A DNA stretch of 64,000 nucleotides from Himantopus leucocephalus (lineage: Eukaryota > Chordata > Aves > Charadriiformes > Recurvirostridae), in assembly GCA_003993805.1 (NCBI GenBank), contig RSEF01000002.1:72563878-72627877 (forward strand), given 5' to 3'. The position numbers were made by a program, and so were the translations under genes. The notes beneath the pieces are model-generated. The model searched no databases and was not told where the DNA came from. It saw only the letters and a program-made list of their open reading frames with translations. Below are positions 1-13,500 of the stretch, in pieces. Positions within the stretch are counted from its first letter, which is position 1; each line of letters starts with the position of its first letter.

Positions 1-1290
1 GTGATCCCTCAGACTGTACCTATTTTTAAAACTTGTGCATTGCATGTTACAGAATGCAGTGCTGTTATTCACAGAATGTATATGCTCCTTCCCATCCACG
101 TTACCCAGCTCTCATGCCCACACTAGGAAGACAAGCTCCTATCTGAAGTGAACTAAATGGATTGCACTACAATGCAGACACAGCAGTGACTTTCAAAGCA
201 GACACAAACAAGCTTCTTCTGAATGGGGTAAGCTCAGGCATTTCAGGAACACTAACAGCAGCATCTCAGAATCCAGCATAGATAACCTACCAAGGTTTTT
301 AGGTGTAACCAGAACTGAGCTCCATGCTTTCCCAGCTAATGTATTAGAAGGTAAGCCTGACCTAGTTGAAAACAAAAGTTAGGTTTCTAAAGCATTTCAA
401 GTCTGCATTACACTTCAGTGCGAGCTAAACACGCTCTTACAAGTGCAATGGGCATACTCGGCACTTGGCATACTAAGCATCAATTTGAGTCAAATAACAG
501 CTAAGCAACACATTTTTATATACAATTCCCTGGTCTATGCAAGAGGTAGAAATAGAATTTTACACTTTTACAAGACAAAGATTAGTTCTCCAGCAAACCT
601 CTATCTATGGCTAATCACTCTACTTTTACTTACATCATGAATTACATTTCTGTATTAAATTTATTTTGAAATCTAAACCAAACAAGAATCAAATTACAAC
701 TTTGAGCCAAGCATTCAACAGAGGCATTATTTATTACTGGCCTGTAATTCTGAATTATATTGACTCATCCCACTGATTTTCTCCATACCTGCCCAAAGTT
801 ACATTTTAGGATAGGACAGATCCACCTTTCTAGAGTATCTTCCATGAAGAACATAGGAGGAGGTACAGCCATAGAGAGCTGTCTGACAGATAAAAGGGAA
901 GTATTTTAAGACACTTCAGAAAAGCATGTCACCCCTGGTCATTGTGATGTCCTCTACTTCAAACTTGGGATGCCTCTTCTGGAACATTTACCTGAAAATT
1001 TACAGTATTAAGACAGTACATTTACATTTCTAGCAAAGGCATGCTTGTTCACCAAAAGTTCCAGCAGACTAACATTTAGTAAATTCACCTTAAAAACACA
1101 TCCAGGTAGTAACTAGTTCTATCAAGTCTCAGCTGTCATACAAAAACATTTTTAAATTACAAGTAAGTCTACTTACCTTGCTTCAAGAGTTAGATTTACT
1201 TCTCCAAAAGCCAGAGAACACACTGTGCAATCAGAATACTGCAGCTGACTGGCCAAAAAACACTCTGGACACGATCACACCACCACTAGG
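1..1290. other. Intergenic, 3' of TBC1D7
   Basis: AT-rich sequence beyond the predicted TBC1D7 cleavage site. I see no coding exon, repeat family or RNA gene on either strand. Reverse-strand AATAAA motifs also occur at 660-665 and 730-735, so a longer alternative TBC1D7 3' end is possible. In mammals the next gene on this side is PHACTR1, but none of it is recognisable here. Confidence 0.5.
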
Positions 1291-1309
1291 TATCTTCATT
1301 CCATCTGTA

Positions 1310-1315
1310 TTTATT
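1310..1315 (-). terminator. TBC1D7: TBC1D7 poly(A) signal
   Basis: A canonical AATAAA on the minus strand lies about 165 nt past the TBC1D7 stop codon. A GT-rich stretch (minus-strand tggtggtgtgatcgtgt) follows about 25-45 nt downstream, as expected for a CstF-bound element. Cleavage is therefore predicted near 1290-1295, giving a short 3' UTR of about 185 nt. The signal and GT-rich element are seen directly; its use is inferred. Confidence 0.7.
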
Positions 1316-1478
1316 GAAAAATATTTACATATTGATCACTATGCTATTAGCTGCTGTAATAGCATCTTTACATAGAAGAGGTAATGAAGAACATCACACT
1401 GGGATGGAGGAAGAGTGGTAAAAATGTCTTTTCAAATGTCTCTTTTTTTCCTCAAGCTGTCATAAGCGAAGAAAGTTC

Positions 1479-1565
1479 TCAGACTGAGTGTGCTGGAGTC
1501 CCACAGTGTGTGCGCCACAGATCAACAGCTTTGCTGACAATAGCATCAGTGTTATCTTGAGGAAT
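1479..1565 (-). CDS. TBC1D7: TBC1D7 coding exon 7 (last)
   Basis: This exon encodes residues 266-293, beginning [17 protein letters not shown] and ending in [10 protein letters not shown] before a TGA at 1479-1481. The acceptor is cttgtag directly before ATT CCT, in phase 0 with the previous exon. The C-terminal helix is as expected for TBC1D7. It lies outside the usual TBC catalytic core. Confidence 0.95.
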   Translation of the reverse strand: MPQDNTDAIVSKAVDLWRTHCGTPAHSV

Positions 1566-4500
1566 CTACAAGAGATCAGGGGAAGATGCCTTGTCAGAGT
1601 ACTTTATTTGGACTGCTTAGTTTAAAATATTTAAATTTCCAGATCAGATTTTCTTTCTTTTTGAAAAAGAAAACGAAATTAGAATCCCACCTCCCTGCCT
1701 TGCCATCCCACCATCCCTCAGTCCTACACGCATCATATTACCTCCAGGTTTTAGTCAAAAGGCTTTTATTTACAAAATTGTAAGATGACCGCCCAGGCAT
1801 CTCACACAACACACATCCCTAACCTGACATCAGGCAGAACTTATACTGGCCATCCATGACAACAAATGTATCTAATCTAACTAACCTGCATTACATCAGG
1901 ATCCTACAACCCTGCTGCAATGCTTGTTACTATTCACAGAAGGAAAGTTCAGTGTCAGGTTCATGATCCCATCCTTGTATCAACAGAAAACATACCTCGA
2001 GTCTATAGATTCACACTCAGGCAAGGAGCAAAAAAGGTGTCAGAAACCAACCCTGAAAGGAGCTTCCAGAAATATGAACCTAACCTCATCTGCACTTACT
2101 TTCACAGAAAAACCCTTCAGTATCACAAGGAGTATTGTCAAATCTGTACAAACATAGATAACACATTCCCCAAAGCCTAAAAATCATTTAATTCTATGAA
2201 AGCCTTACCTTCTGATAGAAAAAAAAACATTATTCTCATCTCTGCACATTCTCTCTTCACCTTGGTACTACTACACTATTCTCAGTGAGTATCTTATGGT
2301 ACGTTCGCAATAGGCAAATTACTTCAAGGCTGAAACACATTTTTATAAAGCATAAAAGGTAATGCAAAGAACAACAGAGTACTTACATTTTCCAAAAACT
2401 GTGTGATCTTTTCTGCAGTATTCAGTGCTATTATCTTCATTTTAAATGTTAATAATATCTCCACAGCAACAAAAACAAGAATCTTGCAGGACCCACTAAT
2501 AACTTTGTCCCAAACTCTACAAAAAAATGAAAAGGAATCACTAAACATTAATGTAGTGCTTATCTGCTTATTTATCTGCTAGGACAGTTTCTGTACAATC
2601 ACCTTTTTCCAGATTTTTTCTGAATAATGTCAATGTATTGAATTATTCAGGTCACGGTAAATAAAAGACATTTTATCAACTCCTAAATCTGTACAGAGGA
2701 GAGTGATGGCAAGCAGTAATGTGTTGATTGCTGTTCTTGTTTAGAAATGGAACTGTCTACAAGCTCAAATACAAAAAGCAAATCTTGTTTTAATAGCCTG
2801 AACTGTGACAACTATTCTACAGTATACAGTAAACGTGTGAATTTTTCCTAGTGCAAAAAAGCAAACAAACTTTATTAACATGCCTAATAAAGACACTCTT
2901 CAAACAGTTGAGTAGCTGAGAATTCAAAAGGACGTAATACTGAACGACTACATCTCAAGAAGCTAAATATTCCAGGTCATTGCTGTATGAGATACAAATA
3001 GGATACATCAGCAGGACATAACCCCTGACGTTTAAATTGGACACAAGGAACAACGATTAACTCTTTCAATCCATCCCACTCTGCACAGATTCTCTCACAA
3101 TTACCTAAGCACTCCTACCACTTGTATGAAACTGTACTTGGACCTCACAGTTTTAACGAAATCTGAAGGGCAGGCCTCCAAAGGCTGCAAGTACTTTAGC
3201 AACAGAACTTGGATGAATATTAAAAGGGATCCACACTACTAAAACAGCCTGCAACAATTTGAAATCATCCTTCAGCCAGCAGCTCTCTCAGGCCCAACTC
3301 AACAGGCTTGGGATGAAAGATTATCCAAAACCAGTGTGAAACCATCTGTCAGATGGCAGCTTTTACAGGCTTGCATTATTTTTAGTTCTTGAATTTTAAG
3401 AGCTGTGTCAGAAAGATTTTCTGAGAATTACTGTTCTTGCTCCTTTCGGGCACTTGTTAGAAGTGTTTCTCCTTCCAATAAAAACATGGGGAACAAAGAT
3501 CACATACTGTCCTCTATCATCTCTGAATACAGTAATACTAACTGGAAAACACCTTCTGCAGCCCACCTATAAACTTGGATTTACGGGTGTACTTCTTCCA
3601 AAGACAATTCAATTTTTATATGACCTTCTCTCTCAGAAGAACTTGCCCTTCAGCCTGGAGTGCCAGGAGGGCACAACGCAAGCATAACATGAACTTTGAC
3701 AGCTGAATTGAAGAGTAGGTATCACACCTTTAAGCAAGAAGGAGTTAAGAAGTTAGAGTCCAACAAAGAGCCACGAAGATGATGAAGGGACTGGAGCATC
3801 TCTCCTATGAGGAGAGACTGAGAGACCTGGGACTGTTCAGCCTGAAGAAGAGAAGGCTCAAGGGAGAACTCATCAATGTACGTAAATATTTGAAGGGAAG
3901 GTGCAAAAAGGATGGAGGCAGGCTCTCTTCTGTGGTGCCCAGTGACAGGCCCAGAGGCAACGGGCACAAACTGAAACACAGAAGGTTCCCACTGAACATC
4001 AGGAAACATTTTTTCACTGTGACGGTGACTGAACACTTGCACAGGTTGCCCAGAGAGGTGGAGTCTCCTTTCTTAGATACATTCAAAAGCCGCATGGACA
4101 TGGTCCTGGGCAACCCAGCTCTAGGTGGCCCTGCTTGAGCAGGGGGGTTGGTGGGACCTTCAGAGGTCCCCCTGCCAACCTCAACCCTTCTGTGATTTTT
4201 TGTGAAAAGCTTTTATAACTCATCATGTGGAATGGTTGCTGCTGTTACAGTGCTTATTTTTCACACTGTGCCTCAAGTAAATTCTTTGTCAGTTTCTTAA
4301 CCTTCTGTTCACATAACTCCTTTGACACTATTTTCACAACTTCTCCATTCATAAAAAAAAGTTAGACTAGACTTTAACTTATAATGAAGAAATGAGGAAA
4401 AGAATATGTAAAATCCTCAGGACTGTTCTTACAAAAGAAGGACACAAACAAAAAACCCACATGGACAGATGGGAAAAAAGGCACTGCCAATTTCTTTCCC

Positions 4501-7500
4501 CTTTGCAATTTAGTTTTAATTCCCTGTCTCACTATGATTAAAAATGAATGCAATTCCCATATGGACAGGAACAATAAATAATCCAAGATTAAAATCTTAC
4601 TGCTTCCTTTGTGGTTCAAGCATCCTGGGACAAGTGATCACTGTAAATATCACACTGATGTTGAAGTCAGGTCCAGAAGATTTAAGCAAGGCTATGAGAA
4701 AACTGAGACTGCATTCCTGTTCCACACTGTACAGGTCATCCCCGTTTACTTCCAATACATTTTCCTTCACAAACGTATCTGTTTAGAACCCAAGAACAGC
4801 TCCCCGTGTGTTTTATGGGCATCAGAACTGTAATTATGAATGACAATGCAGAGAGTAGCAGACCTCAGAAACAGGAAAGAATTTTTAAAGTTCCTATTAA
4901 TGCTTATGTTAATTCAAATACAAACTTACTAATCCGAATATAAAACACTCAGCGTGCTTTCATTATTTTGCTTCCAAGTCTCCTGACTTCAGTCTCCATA
5001 ATTACATTACAGTAGGTTACATTTCACGCTCAGAAAACACTCTAATGTTTTCCTGCATTATTTAGCCTGATTCCAGAACAAATGTATTAACAATGGCAAA
5101 ACAGATGCAGTACCTAAATTACCAGTGCCTAACAAATTTTGGAAAAGGGTGCAGAGCAAAGCGGATGAGATGCCGGCACTAACCAGCTGTGTCTGCTGCA
5201 GTATTTTTTCCCTTAACATTTCCAGCTATTCTTACTCTCAATGCAACTCTACCAATGACAGCAACAGGGGAATGACTGCGTGACACTGTGATAAACAGAC
5301 CAGCGGTCAGCACCTTGTCTATAAAAGTAGAGCCAGGAATAGCAACATAAACTGTGTTTACTTAGAATGGAAAAAACCCACAGCAGCTCCAAGAAAACAC
5401 ATATTCTGATGACTCCATGCTAATATAGCAGCCTTTATACATTGTATCTCTATTGATGATAACATAAGTATTCTACGTCCACTTTTTAAATAACAGCAAA
5501 CACTTAAGATCAAGTACACTGTCAGTGATTGCGACTTTTTACTTATTTGTTGATACTGCTAGAAAATTAGAAGTGTCATGCAACTGTGCCTATAGCCCTA
5601 CTCAGGAATGCTGAAAAACGAAATACACACTAAATTCATTATGTTTTTTGTGACTATCATCCTCCGTTAAATATAACAGTATTCAATTAACCATGGGAGC
5701 ACTCGTGTAGGTATTTCCTGAACAGTGAAATAGTGGGAACAACCACAAGGAAAACTAAAAAGAAATGGGAAGCTACGAAGGTAAAGAGCATGCCAACGAT
5801 TATGCAAATTAAGCCATCTACTTTTCACTGAGCTTTTTCTGTAGAGAAGGTACAAATTACTGTGTGTGTGCACATGTGTGAAGGTATGGCATTCTCAAAG
5901 CAGTTTCTCAGGTTCCTCAACCGCTACAGTGCGGTAGCATACAAAAGCATCACAGCATTGCTGCACTCTCTTTTTCTGAAATATTATCATTAATCTCACA
6001 GCTTTTTCCCCTAGGCTGCAGGGTAAGCATGCTCAACCTTATTCCTTGGTTCTGGTCTTCCAGTCATCCATGCCAGAGATGTTTAAACAGAACCAACACT
6101 TGCTCCTCTGCCTGCACTTCCGGGTGTCCTTCCAATGGTAACCAGGCACAGAAGGACACAACGAGGCTCACACAAGTCCCATCCTGATGTCATGTCATGA
6201 GCTTGTGTCCATCTGTTTCCAGAGCTGGGAAGCAGCTCAATTATTCAGACAAACTCAAACAGACTTAAGCTTCTCTATAGTAGTAGCCCACATGGACATT
6301 CACACTCCCTCCCACTGCATAGTAAATTTACTCCCACTCCATAGTAAATTTAATCATTTTTCATATGTCTGTCGTGTCTACTAAGAAATGACTTATATTT
6401 TTTACAACTACATGTAATTTATGCAGGACACGGAGATCACGATGTAAAACTACAGAAGCCATGTATTAATACATGAGGTAGTGCCAGTTTGGAAGGCAGC
6501 CATAAGATTTCAGGAGAACTACCAAATACTTTGCCACAAACAAGTTACCAGAGGCTAATAACCTAACATCACTATTGGTTATTAGCAGCTATTGGTTATA
6601 GCAGCTATTACAGCCTTGCTAATGCCAAGTCTTCAGTGCAGAATACAAACAATGGTAGTCAGGGGCATGATATGTGATTGGCAACATTAGGCCATAAAAA
6701 ATGCTTGGCATTATTATATCTGCAATTATATCTGCAAAGCTGCACTGCTTCTGTTGTAGCTGGATCATCTGGGGTGACTGTGCTGGAATAAACTGGCAGC
6801 CAAAGTGCTATTTTGCCTGTAGCGCTGTAGCGCTGAAGTCACAAACGGGACATCCAGCTTTAACAGCCGGGCTCTCCGGCTGGGGGCCCACACAGCACCA
6901 TTTGAAAGCTCTCCACGCATGGGGCTTACTGAACAGATGACAAGATATGCTGTTGCAGAAATCAAGCAAACAGGGCAATGGTAAGTCTAAAAACAAAGGC
7001 GTGATTCAGTTCTCTCCCTGTCTGAGACATGAGTAAGCCTTTGTGTCCCTCTCAAGCCTGTGCTACAGGCTGGTTCACTTTCCAGGAAGCACTCCGTCTA
7101 TACTCCAGGTGGGATAAAGAAGCCCTGAGGATACATTGCCTTCGAAATGGACGGCCTGCTCCTCTCTTTTACCAGCATGGCACCTTTAAGAAGTTTAAGA
7201 AGCTTGTTGCATAATATGTCAAGTGTATTAGGGCAAGCAACGACACTGCATAAGCTCAAAGGAAAAGTTTCTATGTGAAACCTGTTCATATACGTTTTCC
7301 AAGCCCATTTAAACTAAACTGATGCATAAATTTTACCTATGGTATAACTAGGAGAACTGTGCTATAAAACAGTATTTATACTGAATGACAATGCTTGGTA
7401 AAGCTGGTATTACGCAACTTCATAATTTTTGCATAGTATATACAAATCTTGTACACCTTAAATAAAAAAGAAACCAACAAGATTTAGATTTAAGTGCCCG

Positions 7501-10500
7501 GCAGAGAAGACTACAGTTTATAGAAAGCAAGCAACATCTCTAAGAAATACAGTACTACATCATATGTTAAATTAAATCATAATAGACTGAGCTCAGATCA
7601 TCTCTCACTTGACAAAAAAGTAAGTAGAACTCGCAGGAGAATTGGAGAACTGTTTTCAATTCTCAGCAGTTCCAACACTGCCATTTGGATACATTTCAGA
7701 TAAGCATTCGGGCTTCTAGATTCTAATCCAAACTGAATCTCCAAGCATTAATTAAGTTCATCTGTCACATGCTACCCATGAAGTATGTTATTTCCTTAGC
7801 AAATGAGGCCATTATGATTACAACTGAATAATTTAGAAACCTTAACTGGCAAGAAAAAGCACACTTTTATCATGTTCCTACAAGAACTGTTGGGAAAAGG
7901 GATTGCTGTGCCATCAGAAGAACCAACATTGAAATTTGTTTTTACTCCAGAGTGATTCCAAAAGCCAATATTTTGACCTTTTCAGTGAAAAAAAAAAAAA
8001 GGTATTTACAAAATTTCAGGTCATCAACATATTCTGTTTCAGTAAGGTAAAATAGTATATGAGAACGCTAAACAGTACAGTAACTAGACAAAATATTTTA
8101 TATAAACGCACTGATTTAAAAGGTAGAAGTTTGAAACTAAAGATTCCGACAAGATGAAATATGAAAATCCAAATTCTTCATCTAGATTTTTTCTTTTACA
8201 CTATCAAGATGATACAGGTCCATAAAATGTTCAATTTTCAACAGAAATTTAAAAAAAACCCAAAAACTGAATCTTCCAATAGCAAAACTGCTCTGATGCA
8301 AATTCCTCTTTCAGCTCTAGTTCTCAGCCATAAAGACCTAACAGTAAAATTAAATCACATAAGCTCTAAATAAAAATACCTCCTAGAAGGCATGTAAAGA
8401 GGTTCCTAATGCAGTAGTTTGCAAAGGCTATTTCAGATCAAAGAAGCTTACAGAAAAAAAGGCATGAAGGCATTGGCAAGTCCCAGGTAGAGCAGCCTCT
8501 TCCACTGACAAACTGCATTAAGTTTCACACCGAGGAAGCACAATGAAACAAGGCTGGACGAGGCTTTGAGCAACCTGGTCTAGTGGAAGGTGTCCCTGCC
8601 CATGGCAAAGGGGTACGAACTAGATGATTTTTAAGGTCTCTTCCAACCTAAACCATTCTATGATTTTAAGGTCAATCATTATCTGCTGAAAGCAACCTAC
8701 AAATGCAAATGTGAAAGAGATGCAGGCAAACCACATGTGTTCAATTGCTTTTAAGGATGTAACAAGCATTTTATATATGCTTACATAATTTCTGTAGCCA
8801 TAAAAGAAGTAAAGGCTTTTAACCACCACATCACACACAACCATGACAGAGATGACTATTTTGGAGCCTTAAGGGTGCTTGATGAGAAGAACTCGCCATG
8901 TTATTATCGCTATGTTATTATATTATAATTATTGTGCTGCACACAGCACATCACCCAAAGATCTACCAACAAATCCTTCGGGTTTGGTTCAAAAAAATGT
9001 TTTCTCAGACATATTCCTTGCTAGCAGTAGAACATACACAATCTCAAAGATCACTGTACCACAAGACTGGAGAGCATGATTTCTAAACTTATAGCTTGCT
9101 TCCTAAAACTGCGTTATTTTCATAAGGGCAAATAAAACATTTTTAAAAACAGCTGTTCCCCACTTTCCTTCATTAAATGTGATGTACCAAATAAGCAAGA
9201 CTGTATTCACTATTCAGATTACAGCCAACTTTACTGCCATAAAGCATTTTCTACAGAGCATTTTAAAAAGCTGTTTTCACAATAGGTTCCTATACTAGTG
9301 TCCTGGTTTCAGCTGGGAAAGAGTTAATTTTATTTCTAGTGATTGTTGTGAAAGGAATGTCAATAATGCATATTGTTTTAGTTGTTTCTAGGTGATGTTT
9401 ATGCTATTCAAGGACTCTTTTCAGCTTCCCATAGAAGCTGAGAAGGAGCCTAGACAGAACAGTGTAATGGCCAATGGAATATTCCGTTCCATAGACACCA
9501 TGCTCAGTATATAAATGAGGGTTGGCTGGGGGTCAGGAATCTGTGATCACTGCTTGGGACAGTGTCAATTCACCAGGTGGTGAGAATGACTTGTGTCATT
9601 ATTATTTTCTGTTATTGTTCTATTAAACTGTCTTCATCTCAACCCATGAGGGTTTTTTTTCCTTTCCCTTTCCCCTCCTTTTCTCCCTCTTCTCCCTGCC
9701 TTTCTGGGGGGAAGGGGGAGAACTGCAAGCGCCTTCGTGGTCCTAGTTGTTGGCTGGGGTTAAACCACGACAATCAGCCACTGAAGTCCTGGGATTGCTG
9801 AAGCAAGACTTCCCCTGGCCCTTGTTCCTTCTCCAAGTTTTAAGGTGGCTGAAAAGAAAACCATTGTTTACTTTGTGCCATCTCCTACTCAGCTAATAGC
9901 AACTCCTGTTAATGCAGAAAGGATATGCTTCTCTACATCTAGATTGAATTTTCAACTTCCCATGAGTTTTCTGACAGCAGAATTAGAGAAATCATACAAG
10001 CTTCATTTCAAAGGCCCTTGAGTGAAGTGCCATGCACAAGAGTTCTCCCCTTTTAAAAGTTGGACAGCCTATTTCCAGCCATAGAATCCCAATATAATGC
10101 ACTACTGCATTAACTTTGTAATACTCAACCTGCCCTAGTACTTTCAAAAATAAACACTGCCAAAATCTTTTTCATCTAATGATAATACAGTATTATAATC
10201 ACTCCCTAAGTGAGGATGTTGGTTAAAAAGCCTGAAAACTGACTACCATTCAGCTATCATTAAGAGATTTAGAGTTTTAATTCCTAGAAGGCATTAAGTG
10301 TCTAACAGAATCAGCTGCTATATTTAACTCCATCCTTTTTTCATTTCGATGTGAGAAACGATCACACAGAGATTATCTTGCGTCGGTAACAAGTGGAATC
10401 AAATTAAATTTTATCATTTCCAAGTCAACGATAAAGTTAACTCCATAATCTTACAGATAAAGTAAGGAAAGCTCTTTGCCTGCTAGTGATGACAAAAAAT

Positions 10501-13500
10501 TATTATGTAATTACAAACAGAAAGAAAAAAAAGAGATCTTGCCTCTGTAAACTGGACTCAGGTAAACAGCCTGCAAAACACTTTTTAAACCAAAGATCAT
10601 AAGGGAGTTTGCTCATTGCAGCACACGCTTTCAGATGCATCAGAAGTCTGTTATCTTCAATGTTCAAATACTGCTCCAGAAATTTTGGCTGAGAAAGGAA
10701 TTGGAAAATTTTAGATAACTCATATGTCTTAAGAATTAAAAAAAAAACCAAACAAATAAAATAGCACGTTAAAATAACAAACTTGCATTATTTTAACTAA
10801 AAACATGATGTTCCAAAATACAGGTGTTGCTGATTTTTGCAATTAACTAATTAATTACTTCACTAAACAAACAACCCCAGTTTCCTTAAATTGCTGACCA
10901 CTAGCAGAACCGCCAAAATATGCAGTATTCCCTAATGCAAGGAGGTGTTTGAGAGCTTCAGGCAATGCAGAGATTAAACCTGCACTAATTACTGCTACCT
11001 TCACAAGTAAAATTGAGTTTCATTCACCTCAAACCTAATCGCCTTAGCACACGTCAAAAAAAAAAAAAAAATCTACACACAACGCAGCAAAACCCAGAAA
11101 ATCAATTCTGAGAGTAAATCCCTGTGCAATATATTAAAAGCAGGACATTTATTTCTTGTTTGAAAGTCCAAAGTATTTAGAAAGGCCAACAGAACAGCAT
11201 AAGACAGAGCTGAAACATAAATAATTCTCATTTTGTTTAAATTCTAGTGTAACACAACATACATTTCCATAAATTCAAGAGTGCCTTTATGGGTTTTGTC
11301 ATAATTAGGTAAACAGCTATTGACTTCAGCTGCCAAAGGGCAAAAACCACTTCCTTTGTCCGTATTCTAACATCCAAAGTCTTGGTACAATGTTCCTATT
11401 AAAATAAAAACTTAGTGAGGGAGACACTTGTACTCCCTATGTACTGAGTGCACATACTTTCTTTAGAAACGTTCCTCTGTCCTTCGAAAGGAATTATAGA
11501 AATTGGTATAATTTAATGTATCACTTCCAGCAACAGGAGGTAGGTTTAAAAAGTATTTCTTACTTCAAAAAGAGCAAAGGACATGCATAGTTTTCTGCAA
11601 CAAATTTTCATTCAGCAATTGCTGAATGCGCAGGAACTCAGATACTTACACCTCAGTGGGTATTGTCAACTAAAAGGTTTCTTATCTTTTAAGACTATTT
11701 GAAGAATTACAAAAGGTTTTGTATAATGAAGCAAATTTTATAAGCATGCATTTTCTTTACAATCAAATTTTAATTTTATAAACCAGTAAAATAGAACTTC
11801 AAAATTAATAGAGAGCATTTAAATGTTCAATGCCAAAAGAACTCTATTCCACTTTTTATTATAACTTAATTTGCAACATACTGTTTTTCTGAAGATGTAG
11901 TACCCTGCTCCATTTATAAAGCAAAACAATTGTGCTTTGTCTACCATCCAATAAGCAGCATATGGATGCCAGAGATGCAGCCTAAAAAGTAGCAGACATA
12001 AATCAAGATGTTCTTAACATTGTGACATCTTTAATTGTTTGAAATACACAAAATTCTTAAGTGACCGATTTGTGAGAAATATAATTCAACTAGGTACAAT
12101 GTAAGCTTTAGCTAACCTAAAAAGAAAACAAGATGTAACTGAAAACTACCATGTAGCAAACAAAAACAATTTCTAATCTTATGTTCGACAAAGCGTCCTA
12201 CAGGACAGTATAATCACAATGCAAAAAGCACTCTTCCCATTTTCTCAGAACAGTTGGTGGAAGAGAATCCAAGGGTGTCATCTCTGGCACTCCAGTCATC
12301 TCCATATATTAATGCCTTCCATGACTTCCTCCTCTCTCCTTTACAGCTCTCCTCATAAAAAAAACAAAGTATTTTTTCCTTACCAACTGTTGTAATGAAT
12401 CTTTGTGTTTGCTGTTCAGCTGATTCACAAAGCAACTGACAAGCCAATAGCATTCTATAGGATCTTCCACCATTTCCTCCATTGCTTTAGCAATAGCAAG
12501 AAACACTTCGTCTTCAGGCTCCTGGAAAACAAAGCCAAAAAAGTGACCTACACAGAAGTACTGGACTATCTGATTTAAATTCTTCTTATATTCCTTTTCC
12601 CTGCTATTTGGGAAAACAAACTGGAATCAACATACACAAAGAGCTATTCTGACATTCATAAATAAAACATTGGGCAGCAGCTGCATTATGGTGACAGATA
12701 CCTATTAAAAGCAGAACAAATAACACTTGTTTTTAAAAGCAGAACATATAACAGGAGTTTGGAATGACTCTGATTCAAAGTTCTCAAATGTGATAATAAT
12801 ATATCCTAACAAGGTATCGATAATCCTACTTCTATGTCCCAGATTTTTATACTGCATAGCAGCAAAATTTTTCATCCTATTCCTTGCTAAGGTCCAAACA
12901 GGCCCCTCAAACACATTTGTCACGGATGTTACAGTTACTGAAAAAAATAATGCAGCCATGAGCTATAGCCTACCTTCAACATACAGAAAATCATTTGGTT
13001 TGAGATAAACATCTTCCTAAAGACAAATATGTATCTTTTACAGGTGATGAGTATCTTACTCCCCACAATACGTGACCAGAAGCATGTGATGGGCATGCCA
13101 TCATCTTTCCTCCAGAGGATAGACTTTCCTAACAGAAGTATCAGCATGCCTAAATCAGTTAATGACTGCACATAGTGTAGATGGAGGTGACCTAACTCTA
13201 AACCAACTAGACCTCATGTCAACAGCCAGCTCAGGAAGTCTCTAAATTGGGAAGATGCACATGGAAAGTTTCTGTATCTGCCTTGTTTCTTACAGTCTTC
13301 CTTACACAGGCAGTACTGACTACATTAGGAGGCAGGGTAACAAGCCAGATATGTATCCAGAGTCCGATCTACTGTAACCATCAGCAGCAGTAAGCTATAC
13401 TATCACAGGCTTTTGCACAGATTACAACTCATGCAAAACACATGGAGAGTCTAAATACTATCAGGATATGCCTCTGATGCACTGACTGCTGCAAAACACA

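Larger units (their letters stand above)
2517..10542 (-). other. TBC1D7: TBC1D7 intron 6 (8.0 kb, GC-AG)
   Basis: The largest intron of the gene. It begins with a GC donor (gcaaga at 10537-10542) and ends with tttttgtag. It holds a CR1 3' end (3755-4198), a shorter CR1 fragment (8540-8668), a solo LTR (9299-9772) and short tandem repeats near 6309 and 6572. Otherwise it is AT-rich with no exon I can recognise. Confidence 0.85.

Noticed and set aside
3779..4138. 119-codon plus-strand open frame
   Set aside because: It is the decayed 3' coding part of a CR1 element, annotated as such, not a host gene.
9562..9801. 79-codon open frame, and similar frames at 37232-37704
   Set aside because: They lie in solo LTR sequence, which does not encode retroviral proteins. 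The open frames are by-products of the C/T-rich tract.
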